Source of the DNA: Tigriopus japonicus
Taxonomy: Eukaryota; Arthropoda; Copepoda; Harpacticoida; Harpacticidae
DNA: 64,000 bases
Direction: 5' to 3'
Assembly: GCA_010645155.1 (NCBI GenBank)
Contig: CM021312.1
Location: forward strand, 4,791,158-4,855,157
In this document: positions 1 through 10,179 of the stretch, piece by piece
Layout of the letters: the number at the start of each line of letters is the position of its first letter
Position numbering within the stretch: the first letter of the stretch is position 1
Made by a program: the position numbers and the translations under genes
The notes under the pieces: model-generated
What the model was told of the DNA's origin: nothing
What the model saw: only the letters and a program-made list of their open reading frames with translations
Databases searched by the model: none

Positions 1-605
1 GCATCAATTACCTCCATCTTGACATGAACAGGGTCGGCGGGCCAAGTGTGGACTTAGACGTTTTATTCCCACCCAAAAGTCTGCCCTCTTCCCTCTGAGA
101 GACAAAAGCAAGACACTGTGTTAACTGTCCCAATTATCTTATTTTTCCCACGATTTCAGTCATGGCCAAGGGCTCTAACAGGTAAACATAAAAAAACTTT
201 TACTCCATAACACTCCAGATTTTATGGCAGCAATTAATTAAAACCAAATATATCAAATTATTCCAAAAAAGGCGTCTACACTTGGTCTGCCGACCCTGCA
301 GAGTTGCCAAACAGTGATTTGATTCTGGCACTCTTTCCAAGTTTCATGAATTCCGTCATTTTACAAATTGTTTGCCCCCACACACGATACTCACCTGGAG
401 AGTTAGCACAATTGAAAGGACTTCAAACAGATGTACATATGCTCGGCATGTACTTACTCTAGTGTGAGATTCATAGGGGGTCGTGACAGCTTATGCAACA
501 TCATTGATAACGGGCTGCCACGTACATGTGTCAAGATCGAGGTGAAGGCAAACCCCCGATCAATACCCCTTCAATAGTGTCTATAGACTGTGAACGCACA
601 TTATT
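1..605. other. upstream flank of the MCFD2-like gene
   Basis: No exon, RNA gene or clear repeat is visible here. It should contain the promoter and 5' leader of the gene that starts at 606, but I cannot place a TATA box or initiator with confidence. Confidence 0.4.
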
Positions 606-1301
606 ATGCAACCCCTTTGTGTTTTTCTGGCCACACTTCTGGTCCTGAGTCAATGCGTGTCTTTTGGAGGCACTCATGGTGCAAACGAGCGATATCCTCC
701 AGGGGTGCCAAGACCAAATGAAAGAAATCCTGCATCCCAACCTCCGAGCAACATCAACAGTAAGCACCTTGTTGGCATCAATAATTTTTATGACACAGTT
801 TCTCAAGAGAGCTCATGTGAAGGGTATGTACAGTAGTATGAACTAGTTGCTTGTGGGAGCTAATATCCGGTATCAATGGTGCTTTTCCTTGGGGAAAAGT
901 GGGCATAATTGATCAATAAGCAAAGCCGTGCGAGATTTTTCCGCGGTGTCACTCTTGGGGGTTTGTTCACACTTATCATAATCGGAGACTGCGAAGCCTG
1001 TCGTGGTGACTGGCTCACTTATGCCCACATTGTGGACAGTAATTATGGGACATCATTTCGAGTTGTGGAACCCGGTCGGAAGTGTTCTCCTCAGCTAAGC
1101 AAACACGATCTAATCATCAATTCGCTCCCAATTCTTGGAACAAACTTACTCATCTGTGCCACAATAAACAGCCAGCTTTCCCAACGTGCTACGACAATAA
1201 ATATCACAATCTCTTTTTTCCTTCAGATGGAGATGTCAAGTTCCATGATCCAGCAGAGTTTCGTCAAGAAAGCAATCCACCGGCTCAACAACAACAGCAG
1301 C

Positions 1302-1333
<32 letters not shown>

Positions 1334-4300
1334 CCAAATGCAGCACCAAACCATCCCCACCAAGGCCAACGGCATAAATTTGCCGGTGGCAGAGATGGAA
1401 TATTGGACATCGATCACGAAAAAGAGTAGGTTTTTGTTAGAGGTCATTTTATTATTTGATTTTGTTTTTTTTATTAGTATTCAAATTGTGCTTTTGATTT
1501 TACATAAAATGTATGCAAGAGGGTTCGTCAAGTTTTAAAATCTTAGGAAACAAGAATGGTTGAAAGGGAATTGCTTGGAAAAGCTTCCAGATCAGGATTT
1601 AGCTTGAATCAAATAGTTTCAATTAGTGAAGAATTATTTTACTGTTGCTCAATGCTTCTCAAGAAGCAACGTACGTACAGTATCAATATCAATATCACTA
1701 CGTTCAGGTATCCTTGGTGAAAGGCATATTATTAGAATTTATTTATTTTCTTATTTGGTAATTGTTAAGCTCAAGGAAGTTTTGTTGTACATGATAAGTG
1801 TAAAATCGATTGATTGCGGACTAGATGTGTCACTGATCTCTTGAATTGGGATATTAGCAAGTTGCGAGTGTCAGCATGAGTAGAGTTCCAAAGTTCATGG
1901 CTTTAAAGAGAGAAGAGACCCCCTCTCCCTGATTAAAGAAAACTGAACAAAAAGTAGATTGCAAAGAACATCAAAAACGTTCAAATCTTTTGGGACCCTC
2001 TCAACATCACCATCATTCGAAAACCTGACGCATTTCTTGCATTTAAAAATTGGTGATCGAGCAACAGAAGGTTATAAAAATGTGGTCAATGAAATCATCG
2101 ACAACTCATCGTAACTAAAAATGGCCTACCTCAAGATGTTAAGAGATCGGAAACTACAAATATACATTGATTAGATATGCATTCCTCAGACATTTTTGGA
2201 AATGCCATTCCATAGAACCGCTCATAACATACATCCGTATGTTATAGCTTCCGAATGGTTTTATACGTTGAATGACGCGACACAAGAAAACAAATGAAAT
2301 CACACACGATCCTCGATCGATGAGAGAAGAAATACAAACCCGACGCAAATAATGGTTCGGGAAAACAAATTCAACGTAACAGAAAGCCCGACACAAAACA
2401 AAAAAAAATATAAGGCACTATGACCCAGTTTGAATCTTTTTTGTAAAAAAATTATTATATTGGCCAAAATTATTCAATCATCAAACTACAATGGTTAATA
2501 CTACAGTTCTATATACACAGAAATGTCACTCCCCAAATTGTTTGTGGTTCAACATGCTTGCACTGTTGCACTGTATGTGCGATGGGATTGGACATTGAGC
2601 ACAACTAGTTACGTGATTCAAAATTGGAATTTGCGATTTCAGGGAGTCAGTGGCTGTATTCACAGATCATATAATGACTATATGTCGCATTGGCCCTTAC
2701 CGTCGGCGAGAGAAAAGTGACACCACTTGGCCCAGCTGCGCTAGCTTCAAAATCTCAGGGCGACCGCGTGCTCAGAAGTAACGACGTTCGTTCGCCTCAA
2801 GAACAAAGTACGCACGGTACGTTGAGTTTGTTCAGGATTTGGCCACGCTGGCAAAATTTTGAAAAGTTCGAAATTCCCACCATTTTGGGGTGTAGTGTTA
2901 TGTACCAGCTGATGAAGCAAAGTTGTCCACCTTTTTCTCGCACGAAGCGAGGTCTAGCCATTATATGGTCTGTGGCTGTATTGCTCTCTCAACGGCTATG
3001 CTCAAACAAGAGCAATGCATAAAGAATCAAGTCACCTGGCACCTTTGCTGCTGGACTCCTGAAATGAGCTCAAAACAAATCTCCGCTGACCTAACTGGAG
3101 TGACATTTCTGTCTATATAGAACTATAATTAGTACGAGTTGCATGTTTGACAGAGCTCCCATTGTCTGAGAGCAATAGAAATAAAAAAATGTATTTTGTA
3201 TACATAATTACCAGAGTTGGGTCAATTGCTGAAAAAATGAATTTGATTACAATAACATGGTAAAAAGTTGCAATCAATGAAAATAAAAATTACAAAACAA
3301 CCAATGCAATTGAGTGCAATTACATGTCAATTGCATTTTTCAGAAATTTTTGTGACACATTTGTAAAATCAAAAAAGTCATCATAGCAAAGAAATGTGCC
3401 CCACTTTCAGGTGAAAGGGTCTACCAAACCCAAAAGCTTTTGAACATCGTGATTATTTGATGCCATGAAGCGTTAGGCGTTATTCCCACTTAAAAAATTG
3501 ATGGCAAAATAAATTGTACCGCCCAACTCCTAAATTAGTCTCCATGGTCAGAATCTTAGAAGTAGTAAGATTGTGGTTAGGTTATTGATAAATTATAATT
3601 AAAAAGTCATCAATTACATATCCAAAAATGTAGTTTAATACACTAAAATGGAATTGTAATTTTGAATCACGACGTTGAAATATGATATTACGACATTTTA
3701 ATTTTAAATTACGACATTGTAGATTGAAGTAACGTTATTTTATTTGACATTACGTATTTGGAATTGGAATTATAATTACTACCTTCTCTGTCAGTAAGAA
3801 ATAGGACTGATGACATGTCAAAAATTGTTTAGCTATCCACTATTTGTAAAACTATTGTTATGGCTGCCGTGTCAAGGGCTAGATTCAAAGAAAGCCCTCC
3901 TAGCTAGGGGATTAAGGTTACTTCCAGGTCAAATATCTCTCTCCAGCTCTTTCTGTGAACAGTTTTTCTCTCTTTTGGAGTTGTCCATTATCTCGACCGA
4001 TCGATTTATCCTGGAACCGTATGTTATGAAGAAAAACATACCCATTTCAAATTCAATCGCAAATCCATGGTTTATTTATTGTTAATGGATGGTTTACTTG
4101 ATCTTTCATGAAAATCTAGAATGCTGAGTGAATGATAAATGCAGGCGTTGAAACACTGAATAAATTGCTTTTAAAGCAAAGGTTTTGTGAATGTACCAAA
4201 TCATCCTCAGACATGTTAATTTTACGCTTTGGACTACAGGGTAGTCCATAATTAACGTCCCCTAGATTTTGGTGGTACTTTTGACAAAATAAGATGCCAA

Positions 4301-5410
4301 ACCAACTTTTTGTTTAAAAAAGTAGAAATGTTGGCCTTGAACTTTGCTTTCTTCGTCTAAGCAATCCAGTCACTATTAGGCCTTGTAATGTGCGGTCAAA
4401 GCTAGAATGATTTTTCAGAATAGAGCGGGCGTTCTTTTCATGGGTGAGATATCGAAAGATTTAGAATGGGCGTGCCACCATTGGATACAAAATCATAGTT
4501 TCTAAACAAGTCGATTAGTTTGACTAAGAATTTCTAGGATTGGCAACCTGAAGATGTTCCCTTTGACTGATGTTTTTTTTTTTCAATTTTAGTGTGCCAT
4601 CATTGTTTTTCCAATAATTCTTTGTTTGGCATGGGACACTACACAAGCTTGACCCTGTAGACCAAACAACCAAAGAAGGTCAACGCAACAATCTTCTTGC
4701 ATGTAGTTAATAAAAAAAATCTATAAAACTACAATGAAAGGGGAAATACGAATATTTTTAATCAGTGGCAACATCATTCTAACTTTGACTTCAGTTATGC
4801 TGATATCAAGAGATGTTGCGTTCTGAAATTTACGAGCTTATTTCGGTCAGCGGCAATAGTATTCTTATACTAACAGTTATTTTGTAACAGAGCATAGTAA
4901 TATTTCAGAATTGACTTTTAAGGATAACATCCAGCAGCTAAATATTTTAATGTTGATGCTCATCCTTAATTCAAAGAGTGTCACAAAGTAGAAACAAATT
5001 GGGGTCAGTATCAATAATATTCTTATGTTTGCAGACACATGAAAGAGCATCTGAAAGAGGAATACATCAGTTTAGACACCTTGGATGAGCCCCAATTGTT
5101 GGCTCAGTACTTCAGAACCTTCGATCTAGACAAAAATGGTCGAGTGGATGGATTAGAATTAATGAAAGCCTTGCACATCATGAATGGTAAGCAACTTTGC
5201 CGGTCAGGAAAGCGGGAAATACGTTCCTTTATTTTAATTCTCGTCTTAGTTGAGCATGGTCACGAAGAAGAGAACTCTAATTTTATCATTGACGACGAGC
5301 TCATAGACGATATGGACGAAGAATTGAAGTTCTACGATATGAACGACGATGGAATGATTACCTACGTGGAGTTCATCCGGAGACATCGAGAGCGAATGGA
5401 CCAGAACTAG
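606..5410 (+). CDS. MCFD2: MCFD2-like secreted EF-hand protein with polyglutamine tract (4 exons)
   Basis: Coding exons are 606-759, 1227-1425, 5035-5186 and 5250-5410 (666 bp, 221 aa). All junctions are GT-AG and in phase (1, 2, 1). Residues 1-18 form a hydrophobic signal peptide. Residues 57-63 read FHDPAEF, and 72-87 are 16 glutamines. From 114 the segment DHEKEHMKEHL matches the helix before EF-hand 1 in MCFD2. Two canonical EF loops follow at 148-159 (DLDKNGRVDGLE) and 198-209 (DMNDDGMITYVE), with Asp/Asn at positions 1, 3 and 5 and Glu at 12. In vertebrates MCFD2 is a lumenal ER-Golgi partner of the lectin LMAN1 that helps export glycoproteins; the same role here is inferred. The N-terminal part between signal peptide and EF hands is longer than in human MCFD2, partly because of the polyQ. 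Intron 2 is 3.6 kb and carries transposon remnants. CGREF1-type EF-hand proteins are the main alternative. The start is the first ATG in front of the signal peptide. Confidence 0.85.
1286..1333 (+). repeat. CAA/CAG trinucleotide tract encoding 16 glutamines
   Basis: Sixteen uninterrupted glutamine codons, mostly CAA with a few CAG, lie in exon 2 of the MCFD2-like gene. The tract is in frame and separates the conserved N-terminal motif from the EF-hand part. Antisense open frames rich in leucine over this stretch are shadows. Confidence 0.95.
3212..3790. mobile_element. hAT-like non-autonomous DNA transposon (MITE-like), degenerate
   Basis: The left end starts CAGAGTTGGGTCAA and the right end finishes ACCTTCTCTG, an imperfect inverted repeat of the CAGAG type typical of hAT elements. 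The interior is full of AATTAC-like motifs and has no coding capacity. The flanking 8-mers do not match, so no target-site duplication supports the boundaries. It lies in intron 2 of the MCFD2-like gene. Confidence 0.35.
4235..4659. mobile_element. Tc1/mariner-type MITE with TACAGGGT termini
   Basis: The left terminus TACAGGGTAGTCC and the right terminus (reverse complement TACAGGGTCAAGC) form an inverted repeat that begins with the TA dinucleotide, as expected for Tc1/mariner insertion. Similarity continues inward to a shared GTCCC about 25 bp in. The 425-bp interior has no transposase frame that I recognise. It lies in intron 2 of the MCFD2-like gene. Confidence 0.55.
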
Positions 5411-5805
5411 ATTGAACAAAACGAAAACAACAACAAAGAAACGGCCACTTTTGGCTCCCATCTCAATGAATGTCTATTTATTACCTAAATATTAGATAGA
5501 CCGTGAACGGTTCGAATAAGTTTCATTTTTCCTTGTTTCAGCACTGACAAATTGGGGTTATCGGTAACATTCACGTACTACGACAAGAATGCAGGGTCAT
5601 CATAATGTAGCATGTTGCAATGGGTATACTTTAATAATGGGCAAATATGTAGGTCAAAAAGACGAAAAAATACATTTCAGGAAGCTAAGCATGATCCAAG
5701 TTCTTTCGAGCCAAGCAAACATTTCCTTTCGACGTTCAAGAGCATGGAATCGGTCCAAGTTGTTTTTCTCAAGGACGTCAATATTGGATCAAAGGAGCAG
5801 CCTAG
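5411..5805. other. convergent 3' intergenic region (MCFD2-like / ODC-like)
   Basis: This 395-bp stretch holds the 3' UTRs of the two converging genes. The minus-strand gene has an ATTAAA signal here. I see no AATAAA for the plus-strand gene. Short open frames here are not supported. Confidence 0.6.
5630..5635 (-). terminator. ATTAAA polyadenylation signal candidate of the ODC-like gene
   Basis: On the minus strand ATTAAA lies about 170 nt past the stop codon at 5806. It is the commonest variant of AATAAA, and no better match is nearer. Confidence 0.4.
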
Positions 5806-6986
5806 TCACATGTCAAGGCCAGTCAAGGACAACATCTCGGGCAGAAGGTCCTCGAAGTTGTAGTCTTGCAACGACACCTGTAACTGCTCAAGGGTAATCC
5901 CAGTGGTACTCGCATTGTTGTTGTTGTTATTGCTGTTCCGATGGGACTTGTTGCACCCATTATCCAAGGGCTCTTCCATGAAAATCCTGTAAAAACAAAT
6001 CCACTTGAAGGATTACACGAGTTCCGATGTTCTACTAGAGTACGCGGTTCTTACCATAACCCTGCTTGGTTTTGGCTGTCCGACCAAACCGATGGAGCTG
6101 CAAAGGCTTCGTAGGATTTTGGGTTGGCTGATCCCAAAGCATGACGTCCCATATTTGGGAACACGATCCAATCACCTTCCTCAAGATCGGGCAGACCAAA
6201 ATCGCCTTCGAGCTCATCAGTCACATCGCCCGACGGTCCAATCAACGTGGTGGGAAATTGATGGGCCTCGCTCAAATCAAAGGGTCGAGGTTGGAAAGTG
6301 GGCGTGTCCTCGGCATGGAGCTCTTGATTGAAACATCCATAGACACCCTCGTTAAGAACGTATGCTCGACGGGATTGGGCATTGGATTGATAGGCACGTT
6401 TGCCTACGATTCGGGCACAAAGGCTGAAGGCCGATTCCAAAAGACCTTTGGGAAGACAAGCTTGGATTTCCAGGACCCGCCCATCATTGTCTAGGAAGTT
6501 TGATTTGAGACCGTCAATCAGGTCCTAAAAATGTTGATGAAAAGGAAAACGGTCCAGATTGAATGGGGAAGATCATAAAACATGGGACATTGGTTTCTTA
6601 CCTCATCTGGCTTGGGTTCCAATGCTCCAAGATGAATGGTCTCCAGTTCTTGGTGGCCCATTTCTTGGATCTTGTCAAAGAGCAAACGGAGATGGGCCAA
6701 GGCCTTTTGGGTCTTGCCAATGGGGAGGTGCCCATCCATAAACAAGCCAGTGACATTAAGATCCAAGTCGGTGGCATTTTGGATCGATTCCAAGGCCAAC
6801 TCATTGGCTTCGTTCAGCGACGACCAATCAATCGCGAGGAAAAGTCTAAAAGTAAGAAGAGATTCGGCATTCACAAATCAGAGTTTATTCGCTCTATTTT
6901 CGGGGCCCTGGTTCCTAAATTATCATCAATACTTGATGAGATCAGACTTCCACGGCAGTGATTTGTAGTTTTTGTGGAGAAAGAAA

Positions 6987-7067
<81 letters not shown>

Positions 7068-9702
7068 CATGGCATACGTTTAGCAAGATTCTGAAGCAGA
7101 AAATTGCTTTACTTTCTCTATTCTTTCTATTGTCTCGTTTAACGGACTGATCATTAAAGCTGCTCTGGTCATGCATGACTCATGCCTCGTCTGATATTCT
7201 TGGTAATGGGAAAATTGAGGAAGCCATCATCAACCTTCGATACATGAACCATAAATAATGAAAAAGAACCACAAAATGCAAGGCATAAAACATTATTTTA
7301 AGACTACCAAAACTACAAGCAAAGTTTTCGGTTGGTAGGATTAAATCTAACTTTAAATTAAGGAGTTAAGAAGTACAACGTACTATACTACAGGCGTCAT
7401 AAAATACCACGAAAAGAAAACACAATTTCAACCTTTTGACTAGTTTCAAACTAGCTATCTAGTTTCAAAAATAGCCTCCATGAGACGGAACACAAAATCC
7501 TTTCGAATGGATCGTGTTTCGGGATTCAAGACTTTTGAAGTCCGCAGGCTATTCATTATCTTCAAGGTCTAGCCTTTCCAAGGTCTCACATCGTAATTTG
7601 TGGAATAACAATCCGAAACATGCAATAAAGAATCCAGTCGGGTATGTTATTCCTAATACCTTCTCTCTCAAAAATCGTTTTTAAGACCAAGTCCAATTAA
7701 AGCCTCATAAGTAAGGCGATTGTAATAATTGAAAAGTTTTACTTCAAACTTTAAAAAAACTTTCTTACTATTTAGGATGGGAAAACAGTTTCTGCGTTTT
7801 TAAACACTAAGTAAGCCACATTGTTCGAATAATTACATGCAACGTGAAAAATGGTCGACAAACAAATCCAGGTGAAACAACAAGCCCAAAAGTGACCAAT
7901 TAAGACAAAGAAGTCAATGACATTTTTTAAGTATGTGTTTGGCGTTTTGTTAGGATGTTCTTTTTGGCCATTTCGCACTACAAGTACTTTTTGAGCTTAA
8001 TTGTAATTTGTAAAATGTGAATTGTTTGTTCAGAACGGTTCATTAGACTTTAGGTAAGTGGTATGTGGTCAATAGAGTGCGTAGAAAAATTTACTGATTT
8101 TCACAAAAAAAATCAATTAAATTTACTCCAAAAAGGCCAAAAAAAATAAAAAAAAATTATTCCCCAACCGTATAAAAAATGGTAGTATTGAATTTAAAGA
8201 TGCCTTTAGTCATTCTGGTAACCATTCTTTGTAATTCAGCTACAACTCAGCACATTTAGTTATTTCTGGCTAAATATTAAGGCTTTATTTTTTGGCATAG
8301 AAGAAATTTGAACTGAAGACAGGTGTGTTCAGCGAGTCCAACTGTTTAAGATCAAAAAGAGCTAAATACCTCAGTTTAGGGGCAAATTTTCGAGCTAAAA
8401 GAGCTATTTTTTTTTTGGAAAAAGAGGTAAACAAGAGCTAATTTTATTAAGGCTAAAAACACTAATATGATCATAGTTTTGGGCTTTACGTAATTGGCAG
8501 TGTATTTAAAACATGGAAAAATTGCTTTTTGTTGTTTTTTTCCTACTGTATTAAAAACGGCCAAGAAGAAAAGGAAAAAGGTTGTTCTGCAAAGTGATGT
8601 TGGCTTTTTGAATGTTATAGATAGATAGAGCAACGATGATGATTTTTTTCATCCTAATACCCAAAAAACTCAATTTTGAGAATTTGTAACACTCTGTCTA
8701 AAAGGGGTAAAAACGCCTTTTCTCTGCCAGATTTCAACTTTTCCCGTCCTCTAGTGCAAATGTCCAAATCAACTTACTTGGCATGGGGATGGCTTTTCTT
8801 GATTTTGGTCAAATCCTGAGGAGACCGGAACACAACGGTGCCCACATTTTCTCGAGCAGCCACTTTCAAATGCGAGGCCACCAGCATTGGATTCTCCAGG
8901 ATGATGTCTTGGCCGGCGATTCCAGCTTTCACCACCTTGGCAATCTCGTCCTTGTTCTTGCATACGAAGGAACATCCTTGACCTTGAAACATTTGGAGCA
9001 CGAGCTCCTGACCATTTTGAAAGACATCTAAAATAAAATGCGAATCAAATGATTGGACGATCGTGTGGAGTGTTGATGCTGCTTTTATGTCAAAACAAAG
9101 CCTATTTAGTACCTCAATAAAAAAGGTATTATCAATTAGGTCAATTAAGGTGGTAAGGCATAAAGCTTCTAAATATTTCTTAAGAAGTGATGACTCTAGT
9201 GGAAAGAGTGCTTTTCGTGTTAAACTATAACTTTCAACGCCATTTTGAACACATTTGTATGTATGTATGTTTATTATCTTAAGTGCAATTCGCACTTTTT
9301 AATTAGAGATTGATATTTGCTATATTGGAAGAGTAGTCAAGTAGTTCTTGATTTTATTCTGTTGTTTTAACATTTTTATAACATATGGTAACGAAATCCT
9401 ACTTAAATGTTTTCTTTAAACACCTTTTTGATGAACCATCTTTTTGTTTTGGCACAGGAACAATATTTTTTTTTGGGTTGCTACTCACCAAAAGACGGTT
9501 TGATATCCGGAAACGATTGGATCCAGCCGTCGAGAGCTTGGACCATTTTAGCTTGGTCACAAATTAAAAATGCCTCTTCTTGATCGCCAGAAAAGGCGAT
9601 TTGTTGCATCAACAAACGCTCATCTTCACTCAATCGTACATACGGACGATTTTGAACCGCATCACGGCTCAAAGAACGCTCCTCACTTCGCTCGAGCTTC
9701 AT
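5806..9702 (-). CDS. ODC1-like: Ornithine decarboxylase-family protein lacking catalytic residues (5 exons)
   Basis: Minus-strand coding exons are 9702-9489, 9027-8778, 6845-6602, 6524-6055 and 5986-5806 (1359 bp, 452 aa; human ODC has 461). Junctions are GT-AG with phases 1, 2, 0, 2. ODC landmarks: HPHAK (151-155; ODC HPKAK), YVLNEGVYGCFN (291-302; ODC YYVNDGVYGSFN), GPSGD (332-336; ODC GPTCD) and GDWIVFPNMG (353-362). Catalytic positions are lost. The PLP-lysine motif FYAVKCN aligns with SFDVFQN (Lys69 to Phe74), the active-site Cys360 becomes Gly335, and the HVGSG, glycine-rich and EPGR motifs are unrecognisable. The C-terminus has six asparagines in a row and the hydrophobic end LLPEMLSLTGLDM. 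It should therefore not decarboxylate ornithine. An antizyme-inhibitor-like role is the natural inference but unproven. The frame is open throughout, so I do not call it a pseudogene. The ATG at 9702 is the first in frame. Confidence 0.85.
6990..7064. repeat. (CT)n microsatellite
   Basis: An uninterrupted run of 37 CT units (GA on the minus strand) lies in intron 2 of the ODC-like gene, about 145 bp upstream (on the minus strand) of the acceptor for exon 3. Confidence 0.97.
7065..8777. other. most of intron 2 of the ODC-like gene
   Basis: AT-rich intronic sequence between the CT repeat and the donor at 8777/8776. It holds homopolymer A and T runs and no exon or element that I can support. 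Confidence 0.6.
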
Positions 9703-9815
9703 GGCAATTAATCTTTAGTTGAGACAGGAAAACAACGGGATATACGGGAGGTGCACTCTAAAAGGTTCGGAAATCCGACTAGACACGTTGACAACGGTTA
9801 CAGAAAACCCCCGAA

Positions 9816-9888
9816 CTGCAATACAATCATAAAATCATCATTATCATGACACATCCGGATGTTTCGTCTCTAGAATCACGAAACTTAC
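9816..9888 (-). other. candidate 73-bp intron in the 5' leader of the ODC-like gene
   Basis: On the minus strand a good donor (CCCC|GTAAGT) and acceptor (TGTATTGCAG|TT) bracket 73 bp, 114 bp before the ODC-like ATG. This suggests a spliced 5' UTR. The acceptor could alternatively receive a trans-spliced leader. Confidence 0.4.
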
Positions 9889-9967
9889 GGGGAAAATTCA
9901 AAGCTCAGACGTGTAGTAGTAGTAAGGGTTAAGGCGGCTCAAACGGAAAAGTGAGGAGTAGTTGGCC

Positions 9968-10087
9968 TCAGCTGAGCTTGATATCGGGTCCAGTCACGAT
10001 CCAAACCTCCTCCCGATCGACTCGCTCGAAGTCCACGTTGGCCACTTGAAGGGCGGTCTTGATGGTCGAGCAGGACGCGGCGGAGAC
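9968..10087 (-). CDS. putative last coding exon of an unidentified gene
   Basis: A strong acceptor on the minus strand (pyrimidine-rich tract ending GGATTTTAG) is followed by 40 codons including a TGA stop. The 39 residues begin VSAASCSTIK and end VWIVTGPDIKLS. The composition is protein-like (balanced acidic and basic residues, VANVDFERVDREE in the middle) and the segment is richer in G+C than its surroundings. I do not recognise the family. No convincing upstream exon is visible to the right, so the rest would have to lie beyond large introns, or the exon is not real. The stop is only 265 bp before the ODC-like start on the same strand. Confidence 0.35.
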   Translation of the reverse strand, partial: VSAASCSTIKTALQVANVDFERVDREEVWIVTGPDIKLS

Positions 10088-10179
10088 CTAAAATCCAAGC
10101 CAAAACAAAAGAGATGTGAAAAACGGATAATAGCTTCCATTGTTGGCCTAGATTTGAAAACGTTCGAAGGCTGAACGCA

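Noticed and set aside
1223..1447. Minus-strand open frame with a long leucine run
   Set aside because: Antisense shadow of the CAA/CAG glutamine tract, not a gene.
6990..7176. Arg-Glu repeat protein on the minus strand
   Set aside because: Produced by translating the (GA)n microsatellite inside the ODC-like intron.
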